Below, piece by piece: positions 9,379-18,585 of a DNA stretch of 37,513 bases. This stretch comes from Bacillota bacterium. GTDB taxonomy: Bacteria; Bacillota; Clostridia; Oscillospirales; Oscillospiraceae. How positions within the stretch are numbered: the stretch's first letter is position 1; the number at the start of each line of letters is the position of its first letter. The translations under genes were made by a program, and so were the position numbers. The notes beneath the pieces were generated by a model. It was given only the letters and a program-made list of their open reading frames with translations, ran no database searches and had not been told where the DNA came from. The stretch spans positions 1-37,513 of the forward strand of contig JAQYBZ010000066.1 in assembly GCA_029003235.1 (NCBI GenBank). The letters are read 5' to 3'.

Positions 9379-10347
9379 TTACCTCAGATCGCGCCGGATT
9401 CCCTTTGCAATGTCATAAATGTCCTCCATGGTGCTGATATGGGAGATTTTTTCTTTATAATAATTGCTGTAGGCCACGCCCCGCAGATACCAGGCAAAAT
9501 GCTTCCGCGCTTCCAGACAGGCGATGTGTTCGCCCTTGTCCTGCCGTGCCAGTTCAAACTGTGCCACCGCCGTATCCACCCGCTGCGCCAGAGGCGGCAG
9601 GTTTGGAATCGTTTGGCCGGCCAGCGCGGCGCTGACCTGTTGAAAAATCCAGGGATTTCCAAAGGCCGCTCTGCCCACCATGAGCAGATCCGCCCCGGTT
9701 CTGTCCCGGCAGCGCAGGGCGCTTTCGGCGCTGTCCACGTCGCCGTTGGAAATGACGGGGATCTGCACGGCCTGTTTCACCTGACGAATCACATCCCAGT
9801 CCGCCGTGCCGGAATAAAGCATGGTCTTGGTGCGTCCGTGGACGGTGATGGCTGCCGCGCCGTTGTCCTGGGCGCACCGGGCAAGTTCTGTCACATTGAC
9901 GCTCCCCTTGTCCCAGCCCTTGCGGGTCTTGACCGTCACCGGCACGGGCACCGCGTCGGCCACGGCGCGGATGATCCGCCCGGCCAGCGGCACATCGCGC
10001 ATCAGGGCTGCGCCGTCGCCGTTGTTGGTAATTTTGGGCATGGGGCAGCCCATATTGATGTCGATAAAATCACAGTGGGAGGCCTCCAGCGCCAACTGGG
10101 CGGCGTCGGCCATGACCGCGGGATCGTTGCCGAAGATCTGCACACCGCAGACGCAGCCGAAATTCTTTCCCAGCAGGCTCAGGCTCTTTTTGTCCTGATA
10201 GACCAGCGCCCGGGAAGAGACCATTTCCGTGACGGTCATCACCGCGCCCAGCCGGGCGCACACCGTGCGGAACGCCATATCCGTCACGCCCGCCATGGGC
10301 GCCAGCGCCGCCCCGTTTTCCAATGTCAGATTGCCCAGCTTGATGAT
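9379..10347 (-). CDS. dus: tRNA-dihydrouridine synthase; start codon uncertain (ATC at 10347/10344 or TTG at 10371)
   Basis: LAPMAGVTDMAFR, DINMGCPMPKI, VTVKTRKGW, ITVHGRTK, GNPWIF; no ATG/GTG near the expected N-terminus. Confidence 0.88.
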   Translation of the reverse strand: MIKLGNLTLENGAALAPMAGVTDMAFRTVCARLGAVMTVTEMVSSRALVYQDKKSLSLLGKNFGCVCGVQIFGNDPAVMADAAQLALEASHCDFIDINMGCPMPKITNNGDGAALMRDVPLAGRIIRAVADAVPVPVTVKTRKGWDKGSVNVTELARCAQDNGAAAITVHGRTKTMLYSGTADWDVIRQVKQAVQIPVISNGDVDSAESALRCRDRTGADLLMVGRAAFGNPWIFQQVSAALAGQTIPNLPPLAQRVDTAVAQFELARQDKGEHIACLEARKHFAWYLRGVAYSNYYKEKISHISTMEDIYDIAKGIRRDLR

Positions 10348-10518
10348 ACTCGCCTCCCTACCGCTACCCAATATACCATAAGCGCTGTGAAAAAGCAACA
10401 AATCCCGTGCATCTGAGGAAAATACTTCCACCAGGCGGTATGTTCCGTTGCAATCCTGCAAAAAATATGATATATTTGGTAGCAATAGGCAACAGCACAC
10501 AGAAAGAGGGTGTTTTCC

Positions 10519-11253
10519 ATGCTGGAGCTGCAAAACATCAGCTTTTCCGTGGACAATGACACGGGAAAAAGCGAAATTCTGAAAGATATTTCTCTTACGG
10601 TGGAGGATCGGAAATTTATCGTCATCACAGGCCCCAACGGCGGCGGGAAAACCACGCTGGCCAAGGCCATTATGGGCATCGTCCGCCCCACTGCCGGCAG
10701 GATTCTCTACAACGGCACGGACATTACGGACAAATCCGTGTCCGACCGGGCAAAACTTGGCATTTCTTACGGGTTTCAGCAGCCGCCGCGTTTTAAGGGC
10801 ATGAAGGTGCGGGATCTGTTGTCCATTGCCGCAGGCAAGACCCTGAGCCACGACAGCGCCTGCGCCTATCTGACCCAGGTGGGGCTGTGCGCCCGGGATT
10901 ATCTGAACCGGGACGTGGACGCCAGCCTGTCCGGCGGCGAGGTCAAGCGCATCGAGATCGCCACCATTCTGGCGCGGCAGGCGGAGCTGATGATCTTTGA
11001 CGAGCCGGAAGCCGGCATTGATCTGTGGTCGTTCGCCCGTCTGACGGAGACCTTCAGGGAAATTCACGACCGGCAGCAGGCCACCATCCTCATTATCTCC
11101 CATCAGGAGCGTATCATCCGTCTGGCCGACGAGATTCTGCTGGTGTCCAACGGCATGCTGACAGATCGGGGCACGGTAGATGAAATTTATCCCAAGATCA
11201 TGGCGCAAACCGTGCGCGCCTGCAATCTGCTGGAGGTGGACGGAACATGCTGA
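10519..11253 (+). CDS. sufC: Fe-S cluster assembly ATPase SufC
   Basis: GPNGGGKTT Walker A, LSGGEVKRIEIATIL, FDEPEAGID; typical SufC. Confidence 0.92.
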   Translation: MLELQNISFSVDNDTGKSEILKDISLTVEDRKFIVITGPNGGGKTTLAKAIMGIVRPTAGRILYNGTDITDKSVSDRAKLGISYGFQQPPRFKGMKVRDLLSIAAGKTLSHDSACAYLTQVGLCARDYLNRDVDASLSGGEVKRIEIATILARQAELMIFDEPEAGIDLWSFARLTETFREIHDRQQATILIISHQERIIRLADEILLVSNGMLTDRGTVDEIYPKIMAQTVRACNLLEVDGTC

Positions 11254-12170
11254 ACGACGTGCAAAAACACATTCTCTCCGTTGTGGCGGATATGGCGTCC
11301 ACGCCTGAGGGCGCCGTCAACATCCGCGTGGACGGCAAAAAGGCTCTGCGGCAGAATTCAGAGCATATTACCATCACCTCCAAGACGGACAAGGACGGCA
11401 TCGATATTCGCATTGCCCCCCACACCCACGCCGAATCCGTCCACATTCCCGTGGTGCTTTCGGCCTCCGGCTTCCACGACATGGTCTACAACGACTTTTT
11501 CGTGGGCGAAGGGGCAGACGTGACCATTGTGGCGGGTTGCGGCATCCATAACTGCGGCGACTGCGACAGCGAGCACGACGGCATCCACACCTTTTATGTG
11601 GGCAAGAACGCCAAGGTGCGCTACATCGAAAAGCACTACGGCGAGGGCGAGGGCAGCGGCAAGCGCATCCTCAATCCTCAGACGATTTTATATCTGGAGG
11701 AAGGAGCGTCCGTGACGCTGGAGACCTCTCAGATCCGGGGCGTGGACGACACCAAGCGCTACACCAAAGCCGAATGTAACGGCAAGGACAGCGAGATCAT
11801 CATTCAGGAAAAGCTCCTCACCCACGGTGAGCAGCACGCGGTATCCGAGATGGACATTCTTCTCAACGGAGAAAACGGCCGCACTCAGGTGGTATCCCGC
11901 TCCGTCGCGCAGGACGGCTCCAGCCAGATCTTCTATCCCCGGGTGCAGGGCAACGCCCTCTGCTTTGGCCACGTCCAGTGTGACGCCATCATCATGGGGC
12001 ACGCCAGAGTACGCTCCATTCCCGAAATCACCTGCAACCATGTGGACGCCACTCTCATCCATGAGGCCGCCATCGGCAAAATCGCCGGGGAGCAGATTCT
12101 CAAGCTCATGACCCTGGGGCTGAGCGCCGAGGAAGCGGAGCAGCGGATTCTGGAAGGATTTTTGCGCTGA
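11247..12170 (+). CDS. sufB: SufB/SufD-family Fe-S assembly scaffold (short form)
   Basis: SufBD core: C-terminal HVDATLIHEAAIGKIAGEQILKLMTLGLSAEEAEQRILEGFLR; adjacent to sufC. Confidence 0.88.
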   Translation: MLNDVQKHILSVVADMASTPEGAVNIRVDGKKALRQNSEHITITSKTDKDGIDIRIAPHTHAESVHIPVVLSASGFHDMVYNDFFVGEGADVTIVAGCGIHNCGDCDSEHDGIHTFYVGKNAKVRYIEKHYGEGEGSGKRILNPQTILYLEEGASVTLETSQIRGVDDTKRYTKAECNGKDSEIIIQEKLLTHGEQHAVSEMDILLNGENGRTQVVSRSVAQDGSSQIFYPRVQGNALCFGHVQCDAIIMGHARVRSIPEITCNHVDATLIHEAAIGKIAGEQILKLMTLGLSAEEAEQRILEGFLR

Positions 12171-12652
12171 TGCTGACGGTGACAGTGCTTGCCGTTGGCA
12201 AACTGAAGGAGCCGTTTTATAAGGCCGCCGTGGAGGAATACGCCCGACGGCTGCAAAACTACTGCAGGCTCCGCCTCGTGGAGCTGCCGGAGCATCGTCT
12301 GCCGGAGCGTCCCTCCCGGGCGGAGATCGAAGGCGGTCTTGCCAAAGAAGCTGACCTGATCCGGGAAAAGCTGCCCAAGGGCGCGTGGCTGTGCGTGCTG
12401 ACGCCGGAGGGAGAAAAGCTCTCCTCCGAGGCCTTTGCCCGGACGCTGGCGCAGGTCAAAGGCAGCGGCCGTTCGTCCGTGTGCTTTTTGCTGGGCTCCT
12501 CCTACGGCATCGACCCCCGGATCAAGGCGCAGGCTGACCTTCGCCTGTCCTTTTCCGATATGACCTTTCCCCACCATCTGGCGCGGGTCATGCTGCTGGA
12601 GCAGCTCTACCGGGCAGAGACCATTCAGGCCGGGACAGCGTATCACAAATAG
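12170..12652 (+). CDS. rlmH: 23S rRNA (pseudouridine1915-N3)-methyltransferase
   Basis: CFLLGSSYGIDP..., MTFPHHLARVMLLEQLYRAETI..G..YHK signature. Confidence 0.96.
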   Translation: MLTVTVLAVGKLKEPFYKAAVEEYARRLQNYCRLRLVELPEHRLPERPSRAEIEGGLAKEADLIREKLPKGAWLCVLTPEGEKLSSEAFARTLAQVKGSGRSSVCFLLGSSYGIDPRIKAQADLRLSFSDMTFPHHLARVMLLEQLYRAETIQAGTAYHK

Positions 12653-12826
12653 AAAATCCCGGAAAGCAGTGTGTCCCCAAGGCCGGTTTCTGCCCACAAA
12701 GATGTAAAAAGTTCCGGCTGCATACGCCCATGGTTTTTCCGTATTCCTGCAGGGATGGCCGCCCGGCAATCCCCGGGCACGCGCCAGCATGAGTTCTGTC
12801 CTACACTCCCAAAACACCGTTTTCAG

Positions 12827-12888
12827 AACAACCGCCCTGCGGCAGACCGGCAAGTGTCCGGAACGCCGCAGGGCGGTTGTTTTCTGTT
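12827..12888 (+). terminator. Strong intrinsic terminator downstream of sufCB-rlmH
   Basis: 17-bp perfect IR AACAACCGCCCTGCGGC / GCCGCAGGGCGGTTGTT then TTTCTGTTTT. Confidence 0.85.
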
Positions 12889-13002
12889 TTACGCCGCTGT
12901 AAGGGCAGCCTTATGCTAAAAATGAGTTAAAACTTCAAAACGTTCTAAAAGTCTTAGTATAAAACTGCCGCCTGATACGGGCAGGCGCCTGTAGCGCCGG
13001 AT

Positions 13003-13872
13003 TCAGCGGTTATTGCCCAGATAGAACACGGAGATGGTGTCCGGGCCGGCGTGGGAAGCGATGACCGGGCCGATGTAGCCGATGGTCACCTTTTTCACGC
13101 CCACCTGCTCCAGAAGCTGCTGTTTAAGCCACTGGGCGTCGTCCATACAGTCGCCGTGGCAGATCATGACGTGCTGGGAGGCCGGGTCGATGGCGCCCTG
13201 CTTCATCTTGTCCACCAGCGTCTGCAACGCGGCTTTTCTGCCACGCGCCTTTCCGGCGGGGGTCAGATGCCCAACGGCGTCACAGTGAAGAATGGGCTTG
13301 ATGTTCAGAAGGGTTCCCACCACCGCCGTGGCGGAGGAAACCCGTCCGCCGCGCTTGAGGAAAAACAGGTCGTTGACCGTGAACCAGTGACACATCTTGG
13401 GGGCGTTTTCCTCGGCAAAGCCCTTGGTCTGTTCCAGATCCCAGCCCTCCAGCCGTTTTTCCGCCGTCAGGGTCACCAGCAGGCCAAAGCCCAAAGAGGC
13501 GCAAAGCGTATCCACTGTCTCAATTCTCCGCTGGGGATACTTTTCCCGCAGCTCCCCGGCGGCGATCACGCCGTTCTGGTAGGTGGAGCTTAAAGCCGAG
13601 TCAAAGCCGATATAAAGCAGGTCGTCTCCGGCGGCCAGAATGGCCTCCATGGCGTCGCGCATCTGCCCCACATTGACGGCGTTGGTGGTCACATTCTCCT
13701 GATTGCGCAGACGGGCATAAAACGCCTTCATTTCCTCGTCGCCGTCACCCACCAGATGCTGGTCACTGCCAGGAATGTTTACTTCCAAATTGACCCGTTG
13801 GATCTGGAGCCGGTCGAGCTGTTCCTGCGTCAGATCGCAGGCAGAATCCGTCAAAATCTGAAATGTTTGCAT
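13003..13872 (-). CDS. DegV family protein
   Basis: FQILTDSACDLT, TNAVNVGQMRDAM, FIGFDSALSSTYQNG-type motifs. Confidence 0.93.
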   Translation of the reverse strand: MQTFQILTDSACDLTQEQLDRLQIQRVNLEVNIPGSDQHLVGDGDEEMKAFYARLRNQENVTTNAVNVGQMRDAMEAILAAGDDLLYIGFDSALSSTYQNGVIAAGELREKYPQRRIETVDTLCASLGFGLLVTLTAEKRLEGWDLEQTKGFAEENAPKMCHWFTVNDLFFLKRGGRVSSATAVVGTLLNIKPILHCDAVGHLTPAGKARGRKAALQTLVDKMKQGAIDPASQHVMICHGDCMDDAQWLKQQLLEQVGVKKVTIGYIGPVIASHAGPDTISVFYLGNNR

Positions 13873-14267
13873 AAGGCATATCTCCTGTCCTGTTGAATTT
13901 CAGCCAATGGCCGGTCATCGGCTCGCCGCTGTCGCTGCCTGCCATGGACAATCCCAGCAGAATCGGCATGCGCCGTCTGCGGCGCTCCTGCCTTTCGTGC
14001 TTACGGGAAACACCGGCGGCGGAATCTGGCCGCCTGCAAGCCACAGGTTTACAGGCGGCAAACTACCGCCCGGGGCATTGCTTTTCGGTTTGCCCACAGT
14101 CTAGCACACCCGGCCGCCGCCGTCACGCCACGGGCGCGTTACTGGCTCTATCCGAGGTAGACAGGGACTCTACCCACAGTAGAATCCCAGCATTTTCAAG
14201 GCTTTCCGGCCTCGGTGCTGCACTTCTTCCCGTCCTGGAAAATGGGCGGAATTTTTTTCCTGCGCCA

Positions 14268-14296
14268 TTGCAAGCAGACAGGGGGTGTGGTAAAAT
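14268..14296 (+). promoter_or_regulatory. Putative promoter of M29 aminopeptidase gene (TTGCAA-17-TAAAAT)
   Basis: TTGCAA 14268-14273; TAAAAT 14291-14296. Confidence 0.5.
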
Positions 14297-14357
14297 AAAT
14301 GTAGAAACTGCGGCTATTTTCGCCGTGAAAAATGAAAAATCGCAGGAGGGAGTTATT

Positions 14358-15581
14358 TTGAAAAAGACCGTATTGCGCAGCTATGCCAGACTCATTGCCG
14401 TAGCCGGCATCCATGTCCAGAAGGGGCAGGACGTGCGGATCCTTGCCGATCTGGATCAGCCTGAGTTTGTAAAAATACTGGTAGAAGAGTGCTACCGCGC
14501 CGGTGCCAGACTGGTCACCGTGGAGTGGAACTATCAGCCGCTGACCAAAGTCCACTACAGCAAAGCCTCTCTGCGCGCTCTTTCCCAGGTGCCCCAGTGG
14601 CAGCAGGCGCGCTTGCAGCACTGGGTGGACACCCTGCCCTGTGTCATCCGCCTGCTCAGCGAGGATCCCGACGGTCTTTGCGGCATCAATCAGGAAAAAA
14701 TGGCCAAGGCCGGCCAGAAGCGCTATCTTGTCAGCAAGCCCTATCAGGATCAGATGGAGAACCGCTACCAATGGTGCATCGCGGCTGTTCCCGGCGCTGC
14801 CTGGGCGAAAAAGGTTTTCCCCGATCTGCCCAAGGGCAAGGCCATTGAGCAGCTCTGGCAGGCCATTCTCAGCACCTCCCGGGTGACGGACGACCCCATT
14901 GCCGCCTGGGACGCCCACAACCGGGATCTGCAAAACCGCTGCGACTATCTCAACGCGCTGGGCATCCGGACGCTGGAATACCGCAGCAAGAACGGCACCC
15001 ATCTGAAAGTGGGCATGATCGACGACGCCGAATTCAAGGGCGGCGGCGAAACCAGTCTGCAGGGAATCTATTTCAACCCCAACATTCCCACGGAGGAATG
15101 TTTCATCTCCCCCAAGCGGGGCGAAGCCGAGGGCATTGTCTATTCCACCAAGCCGCTGTCCTATCAGGGGCAGCTCATTGAAAATTTCTCCATCCGCTTT
15201 GAGGGTGGCAAGGCCGTGGAGGTACACGCGCAGAAGAATGAGGCGCTGCTGAAAAAGATGATCTCCATGGACGAGGGCGCCGCCTATCTGGGCGAATGTG
15301 CGCTGGTGCCCTATGACTCTCCCATCCGCAATTCCGGGCTGCTGTTCTACAACACCCTGTTCGACGAGAACGCCGCCTGCCATCTGGCGCTGGGCATGGG
15401 CTTTGCCGACACCATCAAAAACTACGAAAACTACACTCTGGAGGAGTGCCGCGCCAAGGGCATCAACGACTCCATCATCCACGAGGATTTCATGATCGGC
15501 TCCGAGGATCTGGACATTGACGCCCACACCAGAGACGGCCGGATCGTCCCCATCTTCCGCGCCGGCAACTGGGCCTTCTGA
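14358..15581 (+). CDS. M29-family aminopeptidase, TTG start
   Basis: AGGAGGGAGTTATTTTG; C-terminal half with HLALGMGF, DFMIGSEDLDIDAHTRDGRIVPIFRAGNW. Confidence 0.88.
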   Translation: MKKTVLRSYARLIAVAGIHVQKGQDVRILADLDQPEFVKILVEECYRAGARLVTVEWNYQPLTKVHYSKASLRALSQVPQWQQARLQHWVDTLPCVIRLLSEDPDGLCGINQEKMAKAGQKRYLVSKPYQDQMENRYQWCIAAVPGAAWAKKVFPDLPKGKAIEQLWQAILSTSRVTDDPIAAWDAHNRDLQNRCDYLNALGIRTLEYRSKNGTHLKVGMIDDAEFKGGGETSLQGIYFNPNIPTEECFISPKRGEAEGIVYSTKPLSYQGQLIENFSIRFEGGKAVEVHAQKNEALLKKMISMDEGAAYLGECALVPYDSPIRNSGLLFYNTLFDENAACHLALGMGFADTIKNYENYTLEECRAKGINDSIIHEDFMIGSEDLDIDAHTRDGRIVPIFRAGNWAF

Positions 15582-15591
15582 GGAAGCGGCC

Positions 15592-16830
15592 ATGAAGCAG
15601 AGAAAGAAATCCGCCGCCGGTTGGACGGTTTTGTTCGTCCTTCTGGCCGTCCTTTCCCTCCTGTGTACTGCGGCAATCTACCTGCGCGTCTGGGAGCGGC
15701 TGCCTGCTTCTCTGGCCGCACCCACCGGCACCATCGCGCCGGAAACACTGGCGCAGACCGAACCGCCCGTGTCCACCCAGCCAGTCCAAACCACCCAGCC
15801 GGAGCCGACCCAGCCTCAGGTCAGCACACTGACGCTTGTGGCCGTGGGAGACAACCTCATCCACAACATGGTCTACCGTTCCGGCCAGTTCAGTGATGAC
15901 AACTGGAACTATGACCACCTGTACGCTCAGGTCAAGGACGACATTCAGGCCGCCGATCTGGCCGTCATCAATCAGGAGACCATGTTTGTCTCCGACCATG
16001 CCAACGTGTCCAGCTATCCCCTGTTCGGCACCCCCCGGGAGATCGGAGACGCCGTGTACGAGGCCGGTTTTGACGTGATTCTCCACGCCACCAACCACGT
16101 CATGGACATGGGCATCGAAAACATCTACGATGCCATTGATTACTGGAGCGACAAGGACGTGACGGTGCTGGGCATCCACAGAAGCGAAGCCGACGCCCGG
16201 ACGCCCGCCATCGTGGAGAAAAACGGCATCCGCCTTGGGATGCTCAACTATACATACGGCATGAACGGGTTCCAGCTTCCCGAGGATCAGACTTACGCCG
16301 TGGATCTGCTGGACAACGAGGAAAAGCTGCTGGCGGACATTGCCTACTGTGAGGAAAACGCCGATCTGACCGTGTGCTTCCTCCACATGGGTACGGAATA
16401 CGCCACCACCCCCTCTGCTGCGGCAAAGGAGCAGGTGCTGCAATGCGTGCAGGCGGGCGCCGATCTGCTCATCTGCTGCCATCCCCATGTGCTGGAGCCC
16501 TATGAGACCGTCACCGCCGACAACGGCAATCAGGCCGTGGTCTATTACAGTCTGGGCAACTTTATTTCCGCCCAGGATCAGTTCGACCGGCTCATCGGCG
16601 GCATGGCGCAGGTAACCATCCGAAAAACCGTCTCCGACGGCCGGACCACCGTGGAAATCACCGACTACTCCATGACGCCGCTGGTTACCCACACGGCCAC
16701 CGGCACGGACTATGCCGTCTACAAGCTGGACGATTACACCGACGAGCTGGCCGCCAGGAATCTGCTGGTGCACATGACCACTCAGCGGATTTGGCAGAGA
16801 TACCACGAGATCGTTGGGGAGGACGGCTGA
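15592..16830 (+). CDS. CapA-family (PGA_cap-type metallophosphatase) membrane-anchored protein
   Basis: N-terminal TM, Thr/Pro/Gln-rich linker, AVGDNLIHN, HATNHVMDMG, FLHMGTEY, CCHPHVLEPYE. Confidence 0.88.
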   Translation: MKQRKKSAAGWTVLFVLLAVLSLLCTAAIYLRVWERLPASLAAPTGTIAPETLAQTEPPVSTQPVQTTQPEPTQPQVSTLTLVAVGDNLIHNMVYRSGQFSDDNWNYDHLYAQVKDDIQAADLAVINQETMFVSDHANVSSYPLFGTPREIGDAVYEAGFDVILHATNHVMDMGIENIYDAIDYWSDKDVTVLGIHRSEADARTPAIVEKNGIRLGMLNYTYGMNGFQLPEDQTYAVDLLDNEEKLLADIAYCEENADLTVCFLHMGTEYATTPSAAAKEQVLQCVQAGADLLICCHPHVLEPYETVTADNGNQAVVYYSLGNFISAQDQFDRLIGGMAQVTIRKTVSDGRTTVEITDYSMTPLVTHTATGTDYAVYKLDDYTDELAARNLLVHMTTQRIWQRYHEIVGEDG

Positions 16831-16840
16831 GTCTTCGTCC

Positions 16841-16887
16841 TGCAAAAAAACGAGCGCGCTGCGGTTGCAGCGCGCTCGTTTTTTGCA
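16841..16887. terminator. Bidirectional terminator between convergent capA-like and mgtE
   Basis: TGCAAAAAAACGAGCGCGCTGC-GGTT-GCAGCGCGCTCGTTTTTTGCA. Confidence 0.9.
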
Positions 16888-16961
16888 TATTGTGTCGCCT
16901 GCGGTTTCCACCGCGCAGGATGGCCGCAAGTCCATCCCGACATTCTGCGGTTCCAGGACGG

Positions 16962-18359
16962 CTACAGCGGCAAGCATAGGCTGGCGATGCCGAAATAGAC
17001 CAGCAGAGACAGGGCGTCCACAATGGTGGTGATAAAGGGACTTGCCATGACCGTAGGGTCAAAGCCCAGCTTCTTGGCCAGCAGGGGCAGGGCGCAGCCC
17101 ACCACCTTGGCAAACAGCACCGTGACGCTCAGTGTGGCACAGATAACGCCGATGACCAGATAGATGCTGACGCCGGACACCTGCACCTCCTGGAAGCTGC
17201 CCAGCAGCAGGTTGTCCACCAGATAAATCTTGATAAAGCAGACCGCCGCCAGAGACAGGCCGCACAAAACGGCCACCCGGACTTCTTTCCAGATGACTTT
17301 GAAAATGTCGCGGAATTCGATCTCGTTCAGGCTCAGTCCGCGGATGATGGTGACCGACGCCTGAGAACCGGAATTGCCCGCCGTATCCATAAGCATGGGG
17401 ATAAAGGCCGTAAGCACCACCATTTTGCTCAGTGCCGATTCAAAATGAGAGATGATCATGCCCGTAAAGGTGGCCGAGACCATGAGAAGCATCAGCCAGG
17501 GGATACGGTTTTTCCAGATCTCCACCGGCGTCATGCTCAGGTAGGTCTTGTCCGAGGGAGTGATGGCGGCCATCTTTTCGATGTCCTCCGTGGCCTCGTC
17601 TTCCATGACGTCCATGGCGTCGTCGAAGGTCACGATACCTACCAGCCGGTTTTCGTTGTCCACCACGGGCAGTGCCATAAAGTTGTACTTGGAAAACATC
17701 TGCGCCACGATCTCCTGATCGTCGTGGGTAGTGACAGAAATGACGTTGGGTTCCATGATGGATTCAATGGTGGTTCCGTCGTCCTTGGCCAGCAGCAGAT
17801 CTTTCACCGTGGTCACACCCACCAGCCGCCGATCCACCGTCACATAGCAGGTGTAAATGGTTTCCTTGTCCACGCCGGTACGGCGGATGCGGGTAATGGC
17901 GTCCTCCACGGTCATGGACGGCCGCAGGGAAATGTATTCCGTCGTCATGATGGTGCCGGCGGAATTCTCCGGGTAGCGGAGAATCTCGTTAATGGACTGG
18001 CGCATTTCCGGGTCCGCCTGCGCCAGAATCCGGCGGACGACGTTGGCGGGCATTTCTTCCACAATGTCCACCGCGTCATCGACGAACATTTCGTCAATGA
18101 CCTCTTTCAGCTCCGAGTCGGAAAAGCCCCGGATCAGAAGCTCCTGCGCCTCCGGTTCCATCTCCACGAAGGTGTCGGCGGCCAACTCCTTGGGCAGCAG
18201 CCGGAACAGCAGCGGCAGCCGGTCTTCCTCCAGCTCGTCAAAAATAGCGGCGATGTCCGACGGATTCATGGTGACGAGAATATCGCGCAGTGTGTTGTAC
18301 TTTTTGTCACTGAGGAGCGCCAGCAGGGTGCTCTCTACGGTGACGTTGTGTTCTGCCAT
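16962..18359 (-). CDS. mgtE: Magnesium transporter MgtE
   Basis: MgtE_N repeat, CBS domains, C-terminal TM domain with LMDTAGNSGSQAS. Confidence 0.95.
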   Translation of the reverse strand: MAEHNVTVESTLLALLSDKKYNTLRDILVTMNPSDIAAIFDELEEDRLPLLFRLLPKELAADTFVEMEPEAQELLIRGFSDSELKEVIDEMFVDDAVDIVEEMPANVVRRILAQADPEMRQSINEILRYPENSAGTIMTTEYISLRPSMTVEDAITRIRRTGVDKETIYTCYVTVDRRLVGVTTVKDLLLAKDDGTTIESIMEPNVISVTTHDDQEIVAQMFSKYNFMALPVVDNENRLVGIVTFDDAMDVMEDEATEDIEKMAAITPSDKTYLSMTPVEIWKNRIPWLMLLMVSATFTGMIISHFESALSKMVVLTAFIPMLMDTAGNSGSQASVTIIRGLSLNEIEFRDIFKVIWKEVRVAVLCGLSLAAVCFIKIYLVDNLLLGSFQEVQVSGVSIYLVIGVICATLSVTVLFAKVVGCALPLLAKKLGFDPTVMASPFITTIVDALSLLVYFGIASLCLPL

Positions 18360-18424
18360 TTGTCTTTCCTCCTAACTGTGAAAATGAATTAGGAAGTAAG
18401 GCACATCTGGCCGAAAAACTCTGT

Positions 18425-18508
18425 TCAGGCAGGAGTCCATGCACGCAAGGGCACGTCTGCTGCGCTGGTTCGGCCTGTGGATGAGCCGTTACTACTCCCT
18501 GCGTCCAT
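18425..18508 (-). CDS. Candidate 27-aa upstream ORF/leader peptide of mgtE (MDAGSSNGSSTGRTSAADVPLRAWTPA)
   Basis: ATG preceded by AAAGGAGTGAACACA; lies inside the mgtE 5' leader. Confidence 0.45.
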   Translation of the reverse strand: MDAGSSNGSSTGRTSAADVPLRAWTPA

Positions 18509-18556
18509 TGTGTTCACTCCTTTATTTTGTAAAATACGGAAAATCCGCTATTTTTT

Positions 18557-18585
18557 ATAGTATTCCACCCAAAAGGATTTGTCAA
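18557..18585 (-). promoter_or_regulatory. mgtE promoter (TTGACA-17-TACTAT)
   Basis: Minus-strand TTGACA at 18585-18580, TACTAT at 18562-18557; implies a ~190-nt leader. Confidence 0.65.

Noticed and set aside
9043-10416. 457-aa plus-strand ORF
   Set aside because: Antisense to the sigma factor and dus; shadow-frame composition.
12671-12919. 82-aa ORF after rlmH
   Set aside because: Overlaps the strong terminator hairpin and has no RBS or recognisable motif.
14196-16977. Minus-strand ORFs of 465 and 495 aa
   Set aside because: Antisense to the M29 aminopeptidase and CapA-like genes, which have clear family motifs.
18360-18560. M-box or yybP-ykoY riboswitch upstream of mgtE
   Set aside because: Some resemblance (GGGAGTAG) but the second conserved segments of either class were not found by eye; reported as an unclassified leader instead.
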